Assembly: GCA_029781465.1 (NCBI GenBank)
Contig: JAKOWQ010000189.1
Location: forward strand, 1-6,169
Direction: 5' to 3'
DNA from: Pseudomonadota bacterium
GTDB taxonomy: Bacteria; Pseudomonadota; Alphaproteobacteria; Sphingomonadales; Sphingomonadaceae
DNA: 6,169 nt
Under the pieces are notes generated by a model. The model did not search any database. It was not told where the DNA came from and saw only the letters and a list, made by a program, of their open reading frames with translations. Below, piece after piece: positions 1-6,091 of this stretch. Within the stretch, counting starts at the first letter, position 1. Each line of letters opens with the position of its first letter. The translations under genes and the position numbers were made by a program.

Positions 1-791
1 ACAGCCTGGTCGATTCGACCAACCATGTGCTGCTGCTCTACGGGGGCAAGCGCAGCCGCAAGGGCCCCGATGCACGCCATCCGCTGGGCTATGGGCGTGA
101 GCTCTATTTCTGGTCGTTCGTGGTCGCGATGCTGGTCTTTTCGCTGGGCGCGGGGGTGTCGCTCTACGAAGGGGTGCTGCACCTGCTTCATCCCGAGCCG
201 ACCAGCGATCTGGGCATCGCCTTCGCGGTGCTGGGCACGGCCGCCGCGCTCGAAGGCTGGTCGACGATCGAGGCGCTGCGCGAATTCAACCGCGCGCGCG
301 GCGATACGCCGATCCTGCGCGCGCTGCAGGATACCAAGGACGCGCCAACCCTGATCGTGCTGCTGGAAAACGCGGGGGCACTGGCTGGTCTGGCGATCGC
401 GGCAGCGGGCATCGCGCTGTCCTGGGCCACCGGCAATCCGCTGTGGGACGGGGTCGCCTCGGTGCTGATCGGGCTGGTGCTGGGGGCCACCGCGGTAATG
501 CTGCTGATCGAGGCCAAGGGCCTGCTGATCGGCGAGAGCGCCGATCCGGCGCTGGTAACGGCAATCCGTGCCTGCGCCGAAGGCCATGCCGGTGTTGTAG
601 CCGTGCACGAGGTGCTGACCGTCCACCAGGCGCCCGACATGGTGATCAGCGTGATCAGCGTCGATTTCGATGACACGATTCCCGCGCGCGCGGTGGAGCA
701 GACCGTTCGCGATATCGAGCTGGCGGTGGCCGGCCGGTTTCCGGTGGTTACCCGCGTCTATGTCCGGCCGCTTGACAGCACCATGGCATAG
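1..791 (+). CDS. Cation diffusion facilitator metal transporter, 5'-truncated
   Basis: This is the C-terminal 262 residues of a CDF-family inner-membrane transporter, which typically exports Zn2+ or related divalent cations in exchange for protons. The N-terminus lies outside the window; the first full codon is at 3 and reads SLVDSTNHVLLLYGG. That matches the TM2 segment, whose His-x3-Asp metal site would be completed by a His just upstream, with D4 visible. Next come the cytoplasmic loop HPLGYGRELYFWS, the TM3-TM4 region, a TM5 starting LLENAGALAGL (residues 120-130), the conserved TGNPLWDG (143-150), TM6, then GLLIGESAD leading into the cytoplasmic C-terminal domain. The pattern resembles the ZnT9/SLC30A9-like branch more than YiiP. 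In relatives I recall, TM5 usually has Glu-Asp where this protein has Glu-Asn (residues 122-123). The GTG at 27 is an internal Val codon, not a start. Family assignment is firm; the metal is not deducible. Confidence 0.9.
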   Translation, partial: SLVDSTNHVLLLYGGKRSRKGPDARHPLGYGRELYFWSFVVAMLVFSLGAGVSLYEGVLHLLHPEPTSDLGIAFAVLGTAAALEGWSTIEALREFNRARGDTPILRALQDTKDAPTLIVLLENAGALAGLAIAAAGIALSWATGNPLWDGVASVLIGLVLGATAVMLLIEAKGLLIGESADPALVTAIRACAEGHAGVVAVHEVLTVHQAPDMVISVISVDFDDTIPARAVEQTVRDIELAVAGRFPVVTRVYVRPLDSTMA

Positions 792-808
792 GGAAGCTGT
801 GGACATAT

Positions 809-828
809 GCCGTGCCCGCGGCAGCGGC
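809..828 (+). terminator. Weak hairpin after the CDF gene
   Basis: An imperfect inverted repeat, GCC-g-TGCC, a CGC loop, then GGCA-gc-GGC, lies 18 bases past the CDF stop. About nine bases further on is a short A/T patch, AAATTT, which is part of the perfect palindrome GCAAATTTGC at 833-842. The structure could attenuate CDF transcription, but the stem is bulged and there is no proper U-run, so this is a weak candidate. The rest of the gap 792-888 shows only the PHO-box-like repeat and the DUF47 ribosome binding site. Confidence 0.2.
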
Positions 829-849
829 GATGGCAAATTTGCAACGCCG

Positions 850-867
850 GTGTCATAGGCGTGTCGC
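850..867 (+). promoter_or_regulatory. Candidate PhoB (PHO) box before DUF47-pit
   Basis: Two 7-base direct repeats, GTGTCAT (850-856) and GTGTCGC (861-867), are separated by the four bases AGGC. This is the 7-4-7 layout, 11-base period, of the PHO box (CTGTCAT, four bases, CTGTCAT or CTGTCAC). The first half matches 6 of 7 bases; the second keeps the TGTC core and is weaker. Only 21 bases separate it from the DUF47 ATG, with a Shine-Dalgarno in between, so an activated promoter downstream does not fit. Binding here would more naturally block a promoter, consistent with PhoB repression of the orfA-pit operon reported in Sinorhizobium meliloti. I see no convincing -35/-10 pair. Confidence 0.45.
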
Positions 868-888
868 GTTCCTGAAGGGGGGATTTCG

Positions 889-1536
889 ATGTTCGGTTGG
901 TTTCAGCGCCTGCTGCCGCACTCAGGCGATTTCTACGTGCTGTTCGAGCGCCATTCCATCAGTCTGATCGGCGCGGCCGAGGCGCTGGTCTCGCTGACCG
1001 GGGGCGAGGGCGAGCGCGCCACTCACCTGCGCACCATCCGCGATCAGGAGCACGCCGCCGACGAGGTGATCCGCGAGACCCTGCACGAAGTTCGCCAGAC
1101 CTTCCTCGCCCCGTTCGATCGCGGCGCGATCACTTCGCTGATCGGTTCGATGGACGATACCATCGACGAAATGAACAAGACCGCCAGCGCGATCGAGCTG
1201 TTCGAGGTAAGCCGTTTCGATCCGCAGATGGCGCAGATCGCCAAGCTGGTGCTCGATGCCTGCCGCCTGATCGCCGAGGCGATGCCGCAGCTGCGCGATA
1301 TCGAGCGCAACGGACGCCGTCTGCACGAGCTGACCGCGCGGCTGGTCAAGCTCGAAGGCGAGGTCGACGTGCTCCACGATACCGGCATGAAGGCGGTGTT
1401 CCAGGCGCAGAAGGCCAGTCCCGATCCGCTCGGTTTCATGGTCAGCCGCGAGATCTACAAGCACCTTGAGCGGATCGCCGATGCCTTCGAGGACGTCGCG
1501 AACGAGATCGACAGCCTGGTGATCGACCACGGCTGA
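889..1536 (+). CDS. DUF47/PhoU-like Pit accessory protein
   Basis: A 215-residue, all-helical cytoplasmic protein of the DUF47 (PhoU_div, TIGR00153) family, at full family length. Members are PhoU relatives encoded next to Pit transporters and are thought to modulate low-affinity phosphate uptake; the mechanism is not settled. Visible family motifs are E54-x3-D58 (EHAADEV), TFLAPFDR (71-78), the acidic MDDTID (88-93), and the C-terminal LERIADAFEDVANEID (193-208). These repeated acidic E/D-x3-D clusters resemble the metal-binding clusters of PhoU. The ATG at 889 follows a strong purine-rich site, GAAGGGGGGAT (874-884). The pit start lies 24 bases downstream, so co-transcription is very likely. 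A PHO-box-like repeat just upstream suggests phosphate control. Confidence 0.93.
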   Translation: MFGWFQRLLPHSGDFYVLFERHSISLIGAAEALVSLTGGEGERATHLRTIRDQEHAADEVIRETLHEVRQTFLAPFDRGAITSLIGSMDDTIDEMNKTASAIELFEVSRFDPQMAQIAKLVLDACRLIAEAMPQLRDIERNGRRLHELTARLVKLEGEVDVLHDTGMKAVFQAQKASPDPLGFMVSREIYKHLERIADAFEDVANEIDSLVIDHG

Positions 1537-1560
1537 GGCCCAGCGAAAAGGAACCCGGCA

Positions 1561-2559
1561 ATGCACGAGCTTGCCTATCCCCTGCTGGTCGGCCTGATCC
1601 TGGTCGCGCTGGCCTTCGATTTTCTCAACGGCCTGCACGATGCGGCCAACTCTATCGCCACGGTGGTTTCCACCCGGCTGCTTTCGCCGATCATGGCCGT
1701 GGCTTTCGCGGCGTTCGGCAACTTCGCCGCCTACTGGATCATGGGACTGCACGTGGCCGATACCATCGGCAAGGGCATCATCAACAAGGACATGGTCACG
1801 CCGGGCGTGGTATTCGGCGCGCTGGTCGGGGCGATGTTCTGGAACGTGGTGACCTGGCTGCGCGGAATCCCTTCCAGCTCCAGCCACGCGCTGCTCGGCG
1901 GTCTGCTGGGGGCGGGGATCGCGCACGGCGGCTTCGCGGCGGTTGAATCGAAGAAGACCGTCGAGACGGTGATCGCGATCTTTGCTTCGCCGATGATCGG
2001 CTTTGCGCTGGCCATGCTGATGGTGCTGATCACTTCGTGGCTGTTCAAGGGCTTCCAGCCGCGCCGCGCGGAGGGCGTGTTCAAGAGCCTGCATCTGGTT
2101 TCCAGCGCCGCCTATTCGATCAGCCACGGCGGCAACGATGCCCAGAAGACGATGGGGATCATCACCGTCCTTCTCTATTCCACCGGCAACCTCCAGGGTG
2201 AGTTCACCCCGCCCGAATGGGTGGTGATCGCATGTTATCTGGCAATCTCGCTCGGCACGCTTTCGGGCGGATGGCGGATCATCAAGACGATGGGGACCAA
2301 GATCACCCCGCTCAACCATCACACCGGGTTCTGCGCCAGCACGGCGGGTTCGATCGTGGTGTTCAGCGCCAGCGCGATGGGGATTCCGGTTTCGACCACC
2401 CACGCGATCACCGGTTCGGTCATCGGCACCGGCGCCGCGCGCAAGGCCAGCGCGGTGCGCTGGGGCGTGGCGGGGCGGGTGGTGACGGCCTGGTTCATCA
2501 CCATCCCGATGAGCGCGGCGGTCGGCGCGGTGTTCTATGTGCTGACGCGGATGTTCTGA
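1561..2559 (+). CDS. pit: Inorganic phosphate transporter, Pit (PHO4) family
   Basis: A 332-residue multi-spanning inner-membrane protein of the PHO4/PiT family, a low-affinity transporter that in bacteria takes up phosphate, probably as neutral metal-phosphate complexes, with protons. The two inverted-repeat signatures are clear: DFLNGLHDAANSIATVVSTR (20-39) and SISHGGNDAQKTMGI (186-200), containing the conserved H-D-A and G-N-D-A-x-K substrate/ion motifs. A second duplicated element appears as GIPSSSSHALLGG (102-114) and GIPVSTTHAITGS (274-286). It is shorter than E. coli PitA (about 500 residues) because the central cytoplasmic loop is small, as in many alphaproteobacterial and archaeal forms. 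The ATG at 1561 has AAAAGGA at 1546-1552. It follows DUF47 by 24 bases and converges on the GNAT gene with a four-base gap. Confidence 0.96.
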   Translation: MHELAYPLLVGLILVALAFDFLNGLHDAANSIATVVSTRLLSPIMAVAFAAFGNFAAYWIMGLHVADTIGKGIINKDMVTPGVVFGALVGAMFWNVVTWLRGIPSSSSHALLGGLLGAGIAHGGFAAVESKKTVETVIAIFASPMIGFALAMLMVLITSWLFKGFQPRRAEGVFKSLHLVSSAAYSISHGGNDAQKTMGIITVLLYSTGNLQGEFTPPEWVVIACYLAISLGTLSGGWRIIKTMGTKITPLNHHTGFCASTAGSIVVFSASAMGIPVSTTHAITGSVIGTGAARKASAVRWGVAGRVVTAWFITIPMSAAVGAVFYVLTRMF

Positions 2560-2585
2560 GCGCTCACAGCGCCTTTTCCATCCGC
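2547..2585. repeat. Inverted repeat around two convergent stop codons
   Basis: Perfect 7-base arms GCGGATG (2547-2553) and CATCCGC (2579-2585) enclose a perfect palindrome TGAGCGCTCA (2557-2566). The palindrome contains the TGA of pit and, on the other strand, the TGA of the GNAT gene. A transcript from either side could fold here, so a bidirectional terminator is conceivable. However, no U-run follows on either strand; only CTTTTC lies within the loop region. Two facing TGA codons give TGA...TCA automatically, so only the GCGC centre adds information. I regard function as unproven. Confidence 0.25.
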
Positions 2586-3097
2586 AGCAAGGGCACCCGC
2601 ACCCCGTCGATCGGGGCGGATTCGATTGCTTCCACCGGAAGGTAGCCGCAGGCGCGGTAGAGCGGTTCGCCCGAAAGCGTGGCCATCATCTCGGCGCGAC
2701 CGAACCCGGCGGCGCGGGCCGCATCCTCGCACAGGGTCAGCACCGTGCGGCCGATCCCGCGCCGGGCGAAATCGGGATCGGTGTACATCGCGCGGATCTT
2801 GGCGGCGTCTTTCGCCGGGTCGAGCGGGGCCGGCTCGCGCGCGACCACGCTGTCATCCCCGCCATAGAGCGTCGCGCGCCACGACCAGCCGCCGCACCCG
2901 GCGATCCGCCCGTCCACTTCGATCAGGATATAGGTCCGGTCGGCAATCAGCTGGGTATCGAGTCCCATCACCTTGTGGCTGGCGCGGACCTGTTCGGGGG
3001 TAAGGAATGCGTCCTGCAGGCGCTCGATCGATCGCTGCATCAGCGCGCGCAGCGCGGGCAGATCCTCCTCGGTGGCAAGGCGGTGGTCAGTAGCCAT
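2564..3097 (-). CDS. GNAT-family N-acetyltransferase
   Basis: A 177-residue cytoplasmic acetyltransferase of the Gcn5-related (GNAT) fold, using acetyl-CoA to acylate an amine; the substrate cannot be read from sequence. Motif A, the pyrophosphate-binding loop, is ARRGIGRTVL (111-120), preceded by the beta strand IRAMYTDPDF. Motif B is represented by GEPLYRACGYLPVE (143-156), with the Tyr typical of this region. The central strands are YILIEVDGRIAGCGGWS (57-73). I chose the ATG at 3097, giving MATDHRL and the usual N-terminal beta1 R-x-A-T-E-E-D-L pattern. The frame is open 22 codons further up (to 3163), but that extension lies inside the gamma-glutamyltransferase gene and is Arg-rich and unlike the family. 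The start overlaps the preceding stop by 11 bases (GATGGCTACTGA), so translation is probably coupled; GGTGGG upstream is only a weak ribosome site. Confidence 0.9.
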   Translation of the reverse strand: MATDHRLATEEDLPALRALMQRSIERLQDAFLTPEQVRASHKVMGLDTQLIADRTYILIEVDGRIAGCGGWSWRATLYGGDDSVVAREPAPLDPAKDAAKIRAMYTDPDFARRGIGRTVLTLCEDAARAAGFGRAEMMATLSGEPLYRACGYLPVEAIESAPIDGVRVPLLRMEKAL

Positions 3098-4808
3098 CGA
3101 CCGTACCCACCGGCAGGCGCGGGTCGATCGCACCATAGAGCCGCATCGTGCCACGAGGCTCACGGCCCAGGGCGGGCGCGCCGACCATGATCACCGCCAC
3201 CTGGTTCCAGTAGTCCATCTGCTCGAGCTTGTGCCCCTTGGCGATCAGCGCGGCGCGGGTATCGGCGGAAAGCGCGTCGGCTTCGTGGAAGATCACGTCG
3301 GGCATCCACTGGGCGTGGATGCGCGGCGCATCGACCGCCTCGGTCAGGGTCATCCGGTAGTCGATCGCGTTGATCATCACCTGCAGCACCCCGGTGGGAA
3401 TGTGGCTGCCCCCGGGCGTACCCACAACCATGAACAGCTGACCGTCCTTGAGCACGATGGTCGGGCTCATCGAAGAAAGCGGGCGCTTGTAGGGGGCAAT
3501 GGCATTGTTGGTCCCTTCCACCAGCCCGTACATGTTGGGAAAGCCCGGCTTGGAGGAGAAATCGTCCATCTCGTCGTTAAGCAGAATCCCGGTTCCGTCT
3601 GCGGTTACCCGGGCGCCGAACCAGTCGTTGAGGGTATAGGTCAGCGACACCGCGTTGCCCGCGGCATCGACGATCGAAAAGTGGGTGGTGCTCGCCCCCT
3701 CCTTGCCGATCGCAATCCCGCCCAGGCTGGCCGATGGCGTGGCCTTGTCGGGCGCGATGCCCTGGCGCAGCTCGGCGGCGTATTCGGGAGAGACGAACTT
3801 GCTGACATCGGCGCTCACGAAATCGGGATCGCCCAGGTTGACGTTGCGATCATGGAAGGCCCGGCGCAGCGCCTCGACGGTGTAGTGCACCCCCTGGGCC
3901 GAGTGAAAACCAAGCTCGCCCAGCGGATAGCCCGAGAGGATGTTGAGCGTCTCGCACACCACCACCCCGCCCGAGCTGGGCGGCGGGGCGCTGATCACGT
4001 GAAAGCCGCGATAGTCGCATTCGATCGGCTTGCGCTCGACCGCCTTGTAGGCGGCAAAGTCCTCCAGGGTCAGGATCCCGCCGTGTGCCTTGCTCGCGGC
4101 GACGATCTTCTGCGCGGCCTCGCCCTTGTAGAAGGCGTCGGGTCCGCGTGCGGCGATCTGCGCGAGCATCCGGCCCAGATCGGCCTGGATCAGCCGCTGC
4201 CCAGCCTGCCAGTGCTGACCGCGATTGAGGAACACAGCGGCGCTCGGCGCATCCTTGGCGAAATCCTCCGCCCCTTCGGCAAGCATCTCGGCATCGCCCT
4301 GATCGAGCACGAAGCCCTTGCTCGCCAGCCGGATCGCCGGGGCCATCAGCGCCTTGCGCTTCATCGTGCCGTACTTGCCCAGCGCCAGCTCGAGCCCGGC
4401 CACGGTGCCCGGAACCCCCACCGCCAGATAGCCGCGGGTGGACAGCGCGGGGATCACATCGCCGTTCTTGTCCTGATACATCTTTGCGTGGGCCGCGCCG
4501 GGGGCCATCTCGCGAAAGTCGATGAAGGCCTGGCGCCCGTCGGCCATGCGCACCAGCATGAAGCCGCCCCCGCCGATGTTGCCGGCCTCAGGAAAGGTTA
4601 CTGCCAGGGCATAGGCCACCGCCACCGCCGCATCGACCGCGTTGCCGCCTTGTCTCAGCACTGCGACCCCCGCCGCGCTGGCCTCGCGGTGGGCGGAAAC
4701 CACCATCCCGTGTTCGGCTCCCTGCGGCAGCGGCACCGCCGCCTGCGCGCCCTGCAATCCCAGCGCCAGCGCGATCAGCGCGGTGAGTGCGGCCTTGATA
4801 GGGTGCAT
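3087..4808 (-). CDS. ggt: Gamma-glutamyltransferase, secreted, self-processing
   Basis: A 573-residue precursor of the gamma-glutamyltransferase/glutathione hydrolase family (Ntn hydrolase). It removes or transfers the gamma-glutamyl group of glutathione and related amides in the periplasm. A Sec signal peptide starts MHPIKAALTALIALALGL, with probable cleavage after AQA at residue 23. The nucleophile at the autocleavage site is T374 in STTHFSIVD, giving a large subunit of about 350 residues and a small one of 200. Other family residues are present: R99 in DFREMAP (alpha-carboxylate binding), N394 in YTLNDWFG, D415-D416 in EMDDFSSKPG, S445-S446 in RPLSSMSP, and G466-G467 in GTPGGSHI. The lid-loop region FPNMYGLVEG is retained, as in E. 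coli GGT. I chose the ATG at 4808 because it begins the signal peptide and follows GAAGAGGAAA; the frame is open to 4874, but that would bury the signal. It is 38 bases after the PLP gene and overlaps the GNAT gene by 11. Confidence 0.95.
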   Translation of the reverse strand: MHPIKAALTALIALALGLQGAQAAVPLPQGAEHGMVVSAHREASAAGVAVLRQGGNAVDAAVAVAYALAVTFPEAGNIGGGGFMLVRMADGRQAFIDFREMAPGAAHAKMYQDKNGDVIPALSTRGYLAVGVPGTVAGLELALGKYGTMKRKALMAPAIRLASKGFVLDQGDAEMLAEGAEDFAKDAPSAAVFLNRGQHWQAGQRLIQADLGRMLAQIAARGPDAFYKGEAAQKIVAASKAHGGILTLEDFAAYKAVERKPIECDYRGFHVISAPPPSSGGVVVCETLNILSGYPLGELGFHSAQGVHYTVEALRRAFHDRNVNLGDPDFVSADVSKFVSPEYAAELRQGIAPDKATPSASLGGIAIGKEGASTTHFSIVDAAGNAVSLTYTLNDWFGARVTADGTGILLNDEMDDFSSKPGFPNMYGLVEGTNNAIAPYKRPLSSMSPTIVLKDGQLFMVVGTPGGSHIPTGVLQVMINAIDYRMTLTEAVDAPRIHAQWMPDVIFHEADALSADTRAALIAKGHKLEQMDYWNQVAVIMVGAPALGREPRGTMRLYGAIDPRLPVGTVDGY

Positions 4809-4812
4809 CGGG

Positions 4813-4822
4813 TTTCCTCTTC
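4813..4822 (-). promoter_or_regulatory. Ribosome binding site fixing the ggt start
   Basis: On the minus strand this reads GAAGAGGAAA, four bases before the ATG at 4808, with the GAGG core seven to ten bases from it. It supports the start that gives an N-terminal signal peptide over the longer open frame beginning at 4874, which overlaps the end of the preceding gene. Confidence 0.6.
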
Positions 4823-4846
4823 TCGCAGGTGGATGGTCAATCGTGC

Positions 4847-6091
4847 CTAGGCGCTCACCGGCAGGCTGGGCCACATCGCGGCAATTTCGCCGCCTTGGTA
4901 GACCGCCAGATCGCCGAATTGAAGGAACAATGCCTCGCTCTGGTCGGGACGCAGGAAGACGTGGTCATCGGGCCTCAGGTCGATCCGCTTCGATCCAGTC
5001 AGCAGCTCCTGGTTAGAGCTGCGGCCGAACAGCTTCGAATATTCCAGCCCGGAAGGCGAGACAGGCTTTGCCAGCCAATGCCCGCCGTGAATGAAGAAGC
5101 CGCGCTGGGTGTTGCGGTCCCACCAGTGCAGCGCGCCGGACAGGGCCTCGATCCCGGGGAGTGCCTGGTCCTCGCTCGCCTTGATCACCGGAGTGGCGAT
5201 AAAGGCGGCGGGTTGCAGCGCGGCAAGGTCATCCAGCTCGAAATCACCCGGCTTGACAAAGGCCGAGCCGACCGAAACCTCGTTGGCGACGGTTCCGGTG
5301 CAGTGGCGGGTGAAGGTGGGGCTGCCCGCGGAGTTGAGCGTGAGCGTCGCGGGATCGTGATCGCTTGCCCGGACCACGTCGAGCATCGCCTTGTAGGCCG
5401 CCTGAGCCTTGGCAAAGGCCTTGTCGGGGCTGGGCATCTTGGGGACGTGCGGATCGTAACCCATCAGGCCGGAAAGGCTGGCGTGGTGGTTGGCGAGCCT
5501 GCGCACGCTGTCAGCAAGCGCGGCCGGATCGGCAAGGCCGCCGCGGTGCAGCCCGACGTCGATCTCGAAATTGGCGCGCCAGGCAAAGTTGCGGGCGCGG
5601 GCCACTTCGCCATAGGCGGCAAGCCGCTGCGGCGTATCGACCAGCCATTCGATCCGGGTCGCGGCCTCGGCCCCTGCCCGGTCGATTACTCGGGCGAATT
5701 CGCTCGCAGGCAAGGGCTTTCCCAAGAGGTAGCTCGCCTCAGGGTGCAGCTCCAGCAGCTGCAACAGCATCTCGGCGCTGAACACCATCAGCCGCTCGCT
5801 GCCCATGCCCGTCATCACCGCGCCCAGCAGATCGGGCGAGGGCAGCGATTTCGCCACCACTCTGAGCGGCAGCCGCGCTGCGTCGACGCGCGAGCGGATC
5901 GCGGCAATGTTGGCCTCGAGCCGCGCCTTGTCCACCACCAGTACCGGGCGCATCAGTCCGGCGCGCTTCAGCGCAGCCGAAAGCCCCTGAAAATAGCTGC
6001 CGTGCATTGCGCCCCTTTCCGCCGGGCGCAGCGCAAGTGCTCCCGCCCCGGCCATTGCCATTCCGCCCAGCAGCAGATGCCGCCGCTTCAT
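4847..6091 (-). CDS. Fold-type III PLP enzyme, DSD1/D-threonine aldolase-like, possible Tat leader
   Basis: A 414-residue member of the alanine racemase N-terminal-domain superfamily, in the D-threonine aldolase/D-serine dehydratase (DSD1) group. Characterised relatives cleave or dehydrate D-beta-hydroxy amino acids; this protein's reaction is unknown. PRPVLVVDKARLEANI-like sequence at 48-62 opens the TIM barrel. K81 in RVVAKSLPSPDLL is the predicted PLP lysine. EIDVGLHRGG (176-185), GLMGYDPH (208-215) and NSAGSPTF (253-260) are cofactor-binding segments, and a C-terminal beta domain follows. Where relatives have the metal pair in a P-N-H-x-C/D segment, this one reads RPDQSEA (381-387); the EEH segment reads SSNQEL (358-363). 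The N-terminus MKRRHLLLGGMAMAGAGALAL resembles a twin-arginine signal. The ATG at 6091 forms an ATGA overlap with the upstream stop and has AGGA (6102-6099) before it. An internal ATG at 6007 would give a 386-residue cytoplasmic form. It precedes ggt by 38 bases. Confidence 0.88.
   Translation of the reverse strand: MKRRHLLLGGMAMAGAGALALRPAERGAMHGSYFQGLSAALKRAGLMRPVLVVDKARLEANIAAIRSRVDAARLPLRVVAKSLPSPDLLGAVMTGMGSERLMVFSAEMLLQLLELHPEASYLLGKPLPASEFARVIDRAGAEAATRIEWLVDTPQRLAAYGEVARARNFAWRANFEIDVGLHRGGLADPAALADSVRRLANHHASLSGLMGYDPHVPKMPSPDKAFAKAQAAYKAMLDVVRASDHDPATLTLNSAGSPTFTRHCTGTVANEVSVGSAFVKPGDFELDDLAALQPAAFIATPVIKASEDQALPGIEALSGALHWWDRNTQRGFFIHGGHWLAKPVSPSGLEYSKLFGRSSNQELLTGSKRIDLRPDDHVFLRPDQSEALFLQFGDLAVYQGGEIAAMWPSLPVSA
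6012..6020 (-). promoter_or_regulatory. Possible internal ribosome site in the PLP gene
   Basis: The minus strand reads GGAAAGGGG, four bases before an in-frame ATG at 6007 (residue 29 of the long form). Starting there removes the twin-arginine-like leader and begins MHGSYFQGL, close to where the recognisable family homology starts. The match to the anti-Shine-Dalgarno is only fair and the bases also encode Pro-Ala-Glu-Arg-Gly-Ala, so this may be chance. Confidence 0.25.

Noticed and set aside
188..676. 162-codon minus-strand open frame inside the CDF gene
   Set aside because: Its Ser/Ala/Pro-rich product has no family features; it is the complement of CDF membrane-segment codons.
772..777. 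Perfect TTGACA as a -35 box for DUF47-pit
   Set aside because: It lies within the last CDF codons, and no -10-like sequence occurs at 16-18 bases spacing (795-801 reads AGCTGTG).
922..2403. 493-codon open frame on the minus strand across DUF47 and pit
   Set aside because: It lies antisense to two clear family genes, its product is rich in Arg, His, Asp and Gln with no recognisable domain, and such frames are common opposite GC-rich codons.
2569..2578. GCGC stem followed by CTTTTC as an intrinsic terminator for pit
   Set aside because: The stem (2560-2563 with 2569-2572) is only four pairs and the T-run is four bases interrupted by C, too weak to call.
3098..3163. 22-codon N-terminal extension of the GNAT protein
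   Set aside because: It is Arg/Cys-rich, lies fully within the 3' end of ggt, and the GNAT fold begins directly after the ATG at 3097.
2973..4850. 625-codon open frame on the plus strand opposite ggt
   Set aside because: It mirrors almost the whole gamma-glutamyltransferase gene, has a low-complexity His/Arg/Gly/Gln composition and no motif; the minus strand carries all catalytic residues of GGT.
4809..4874. 22-codon N-terminal extension of GGT
   Set aside because: It would bury a textbook signal peptide, overlaps the preceding gene, and the ATG at 4808 has the better ribosome binding site.
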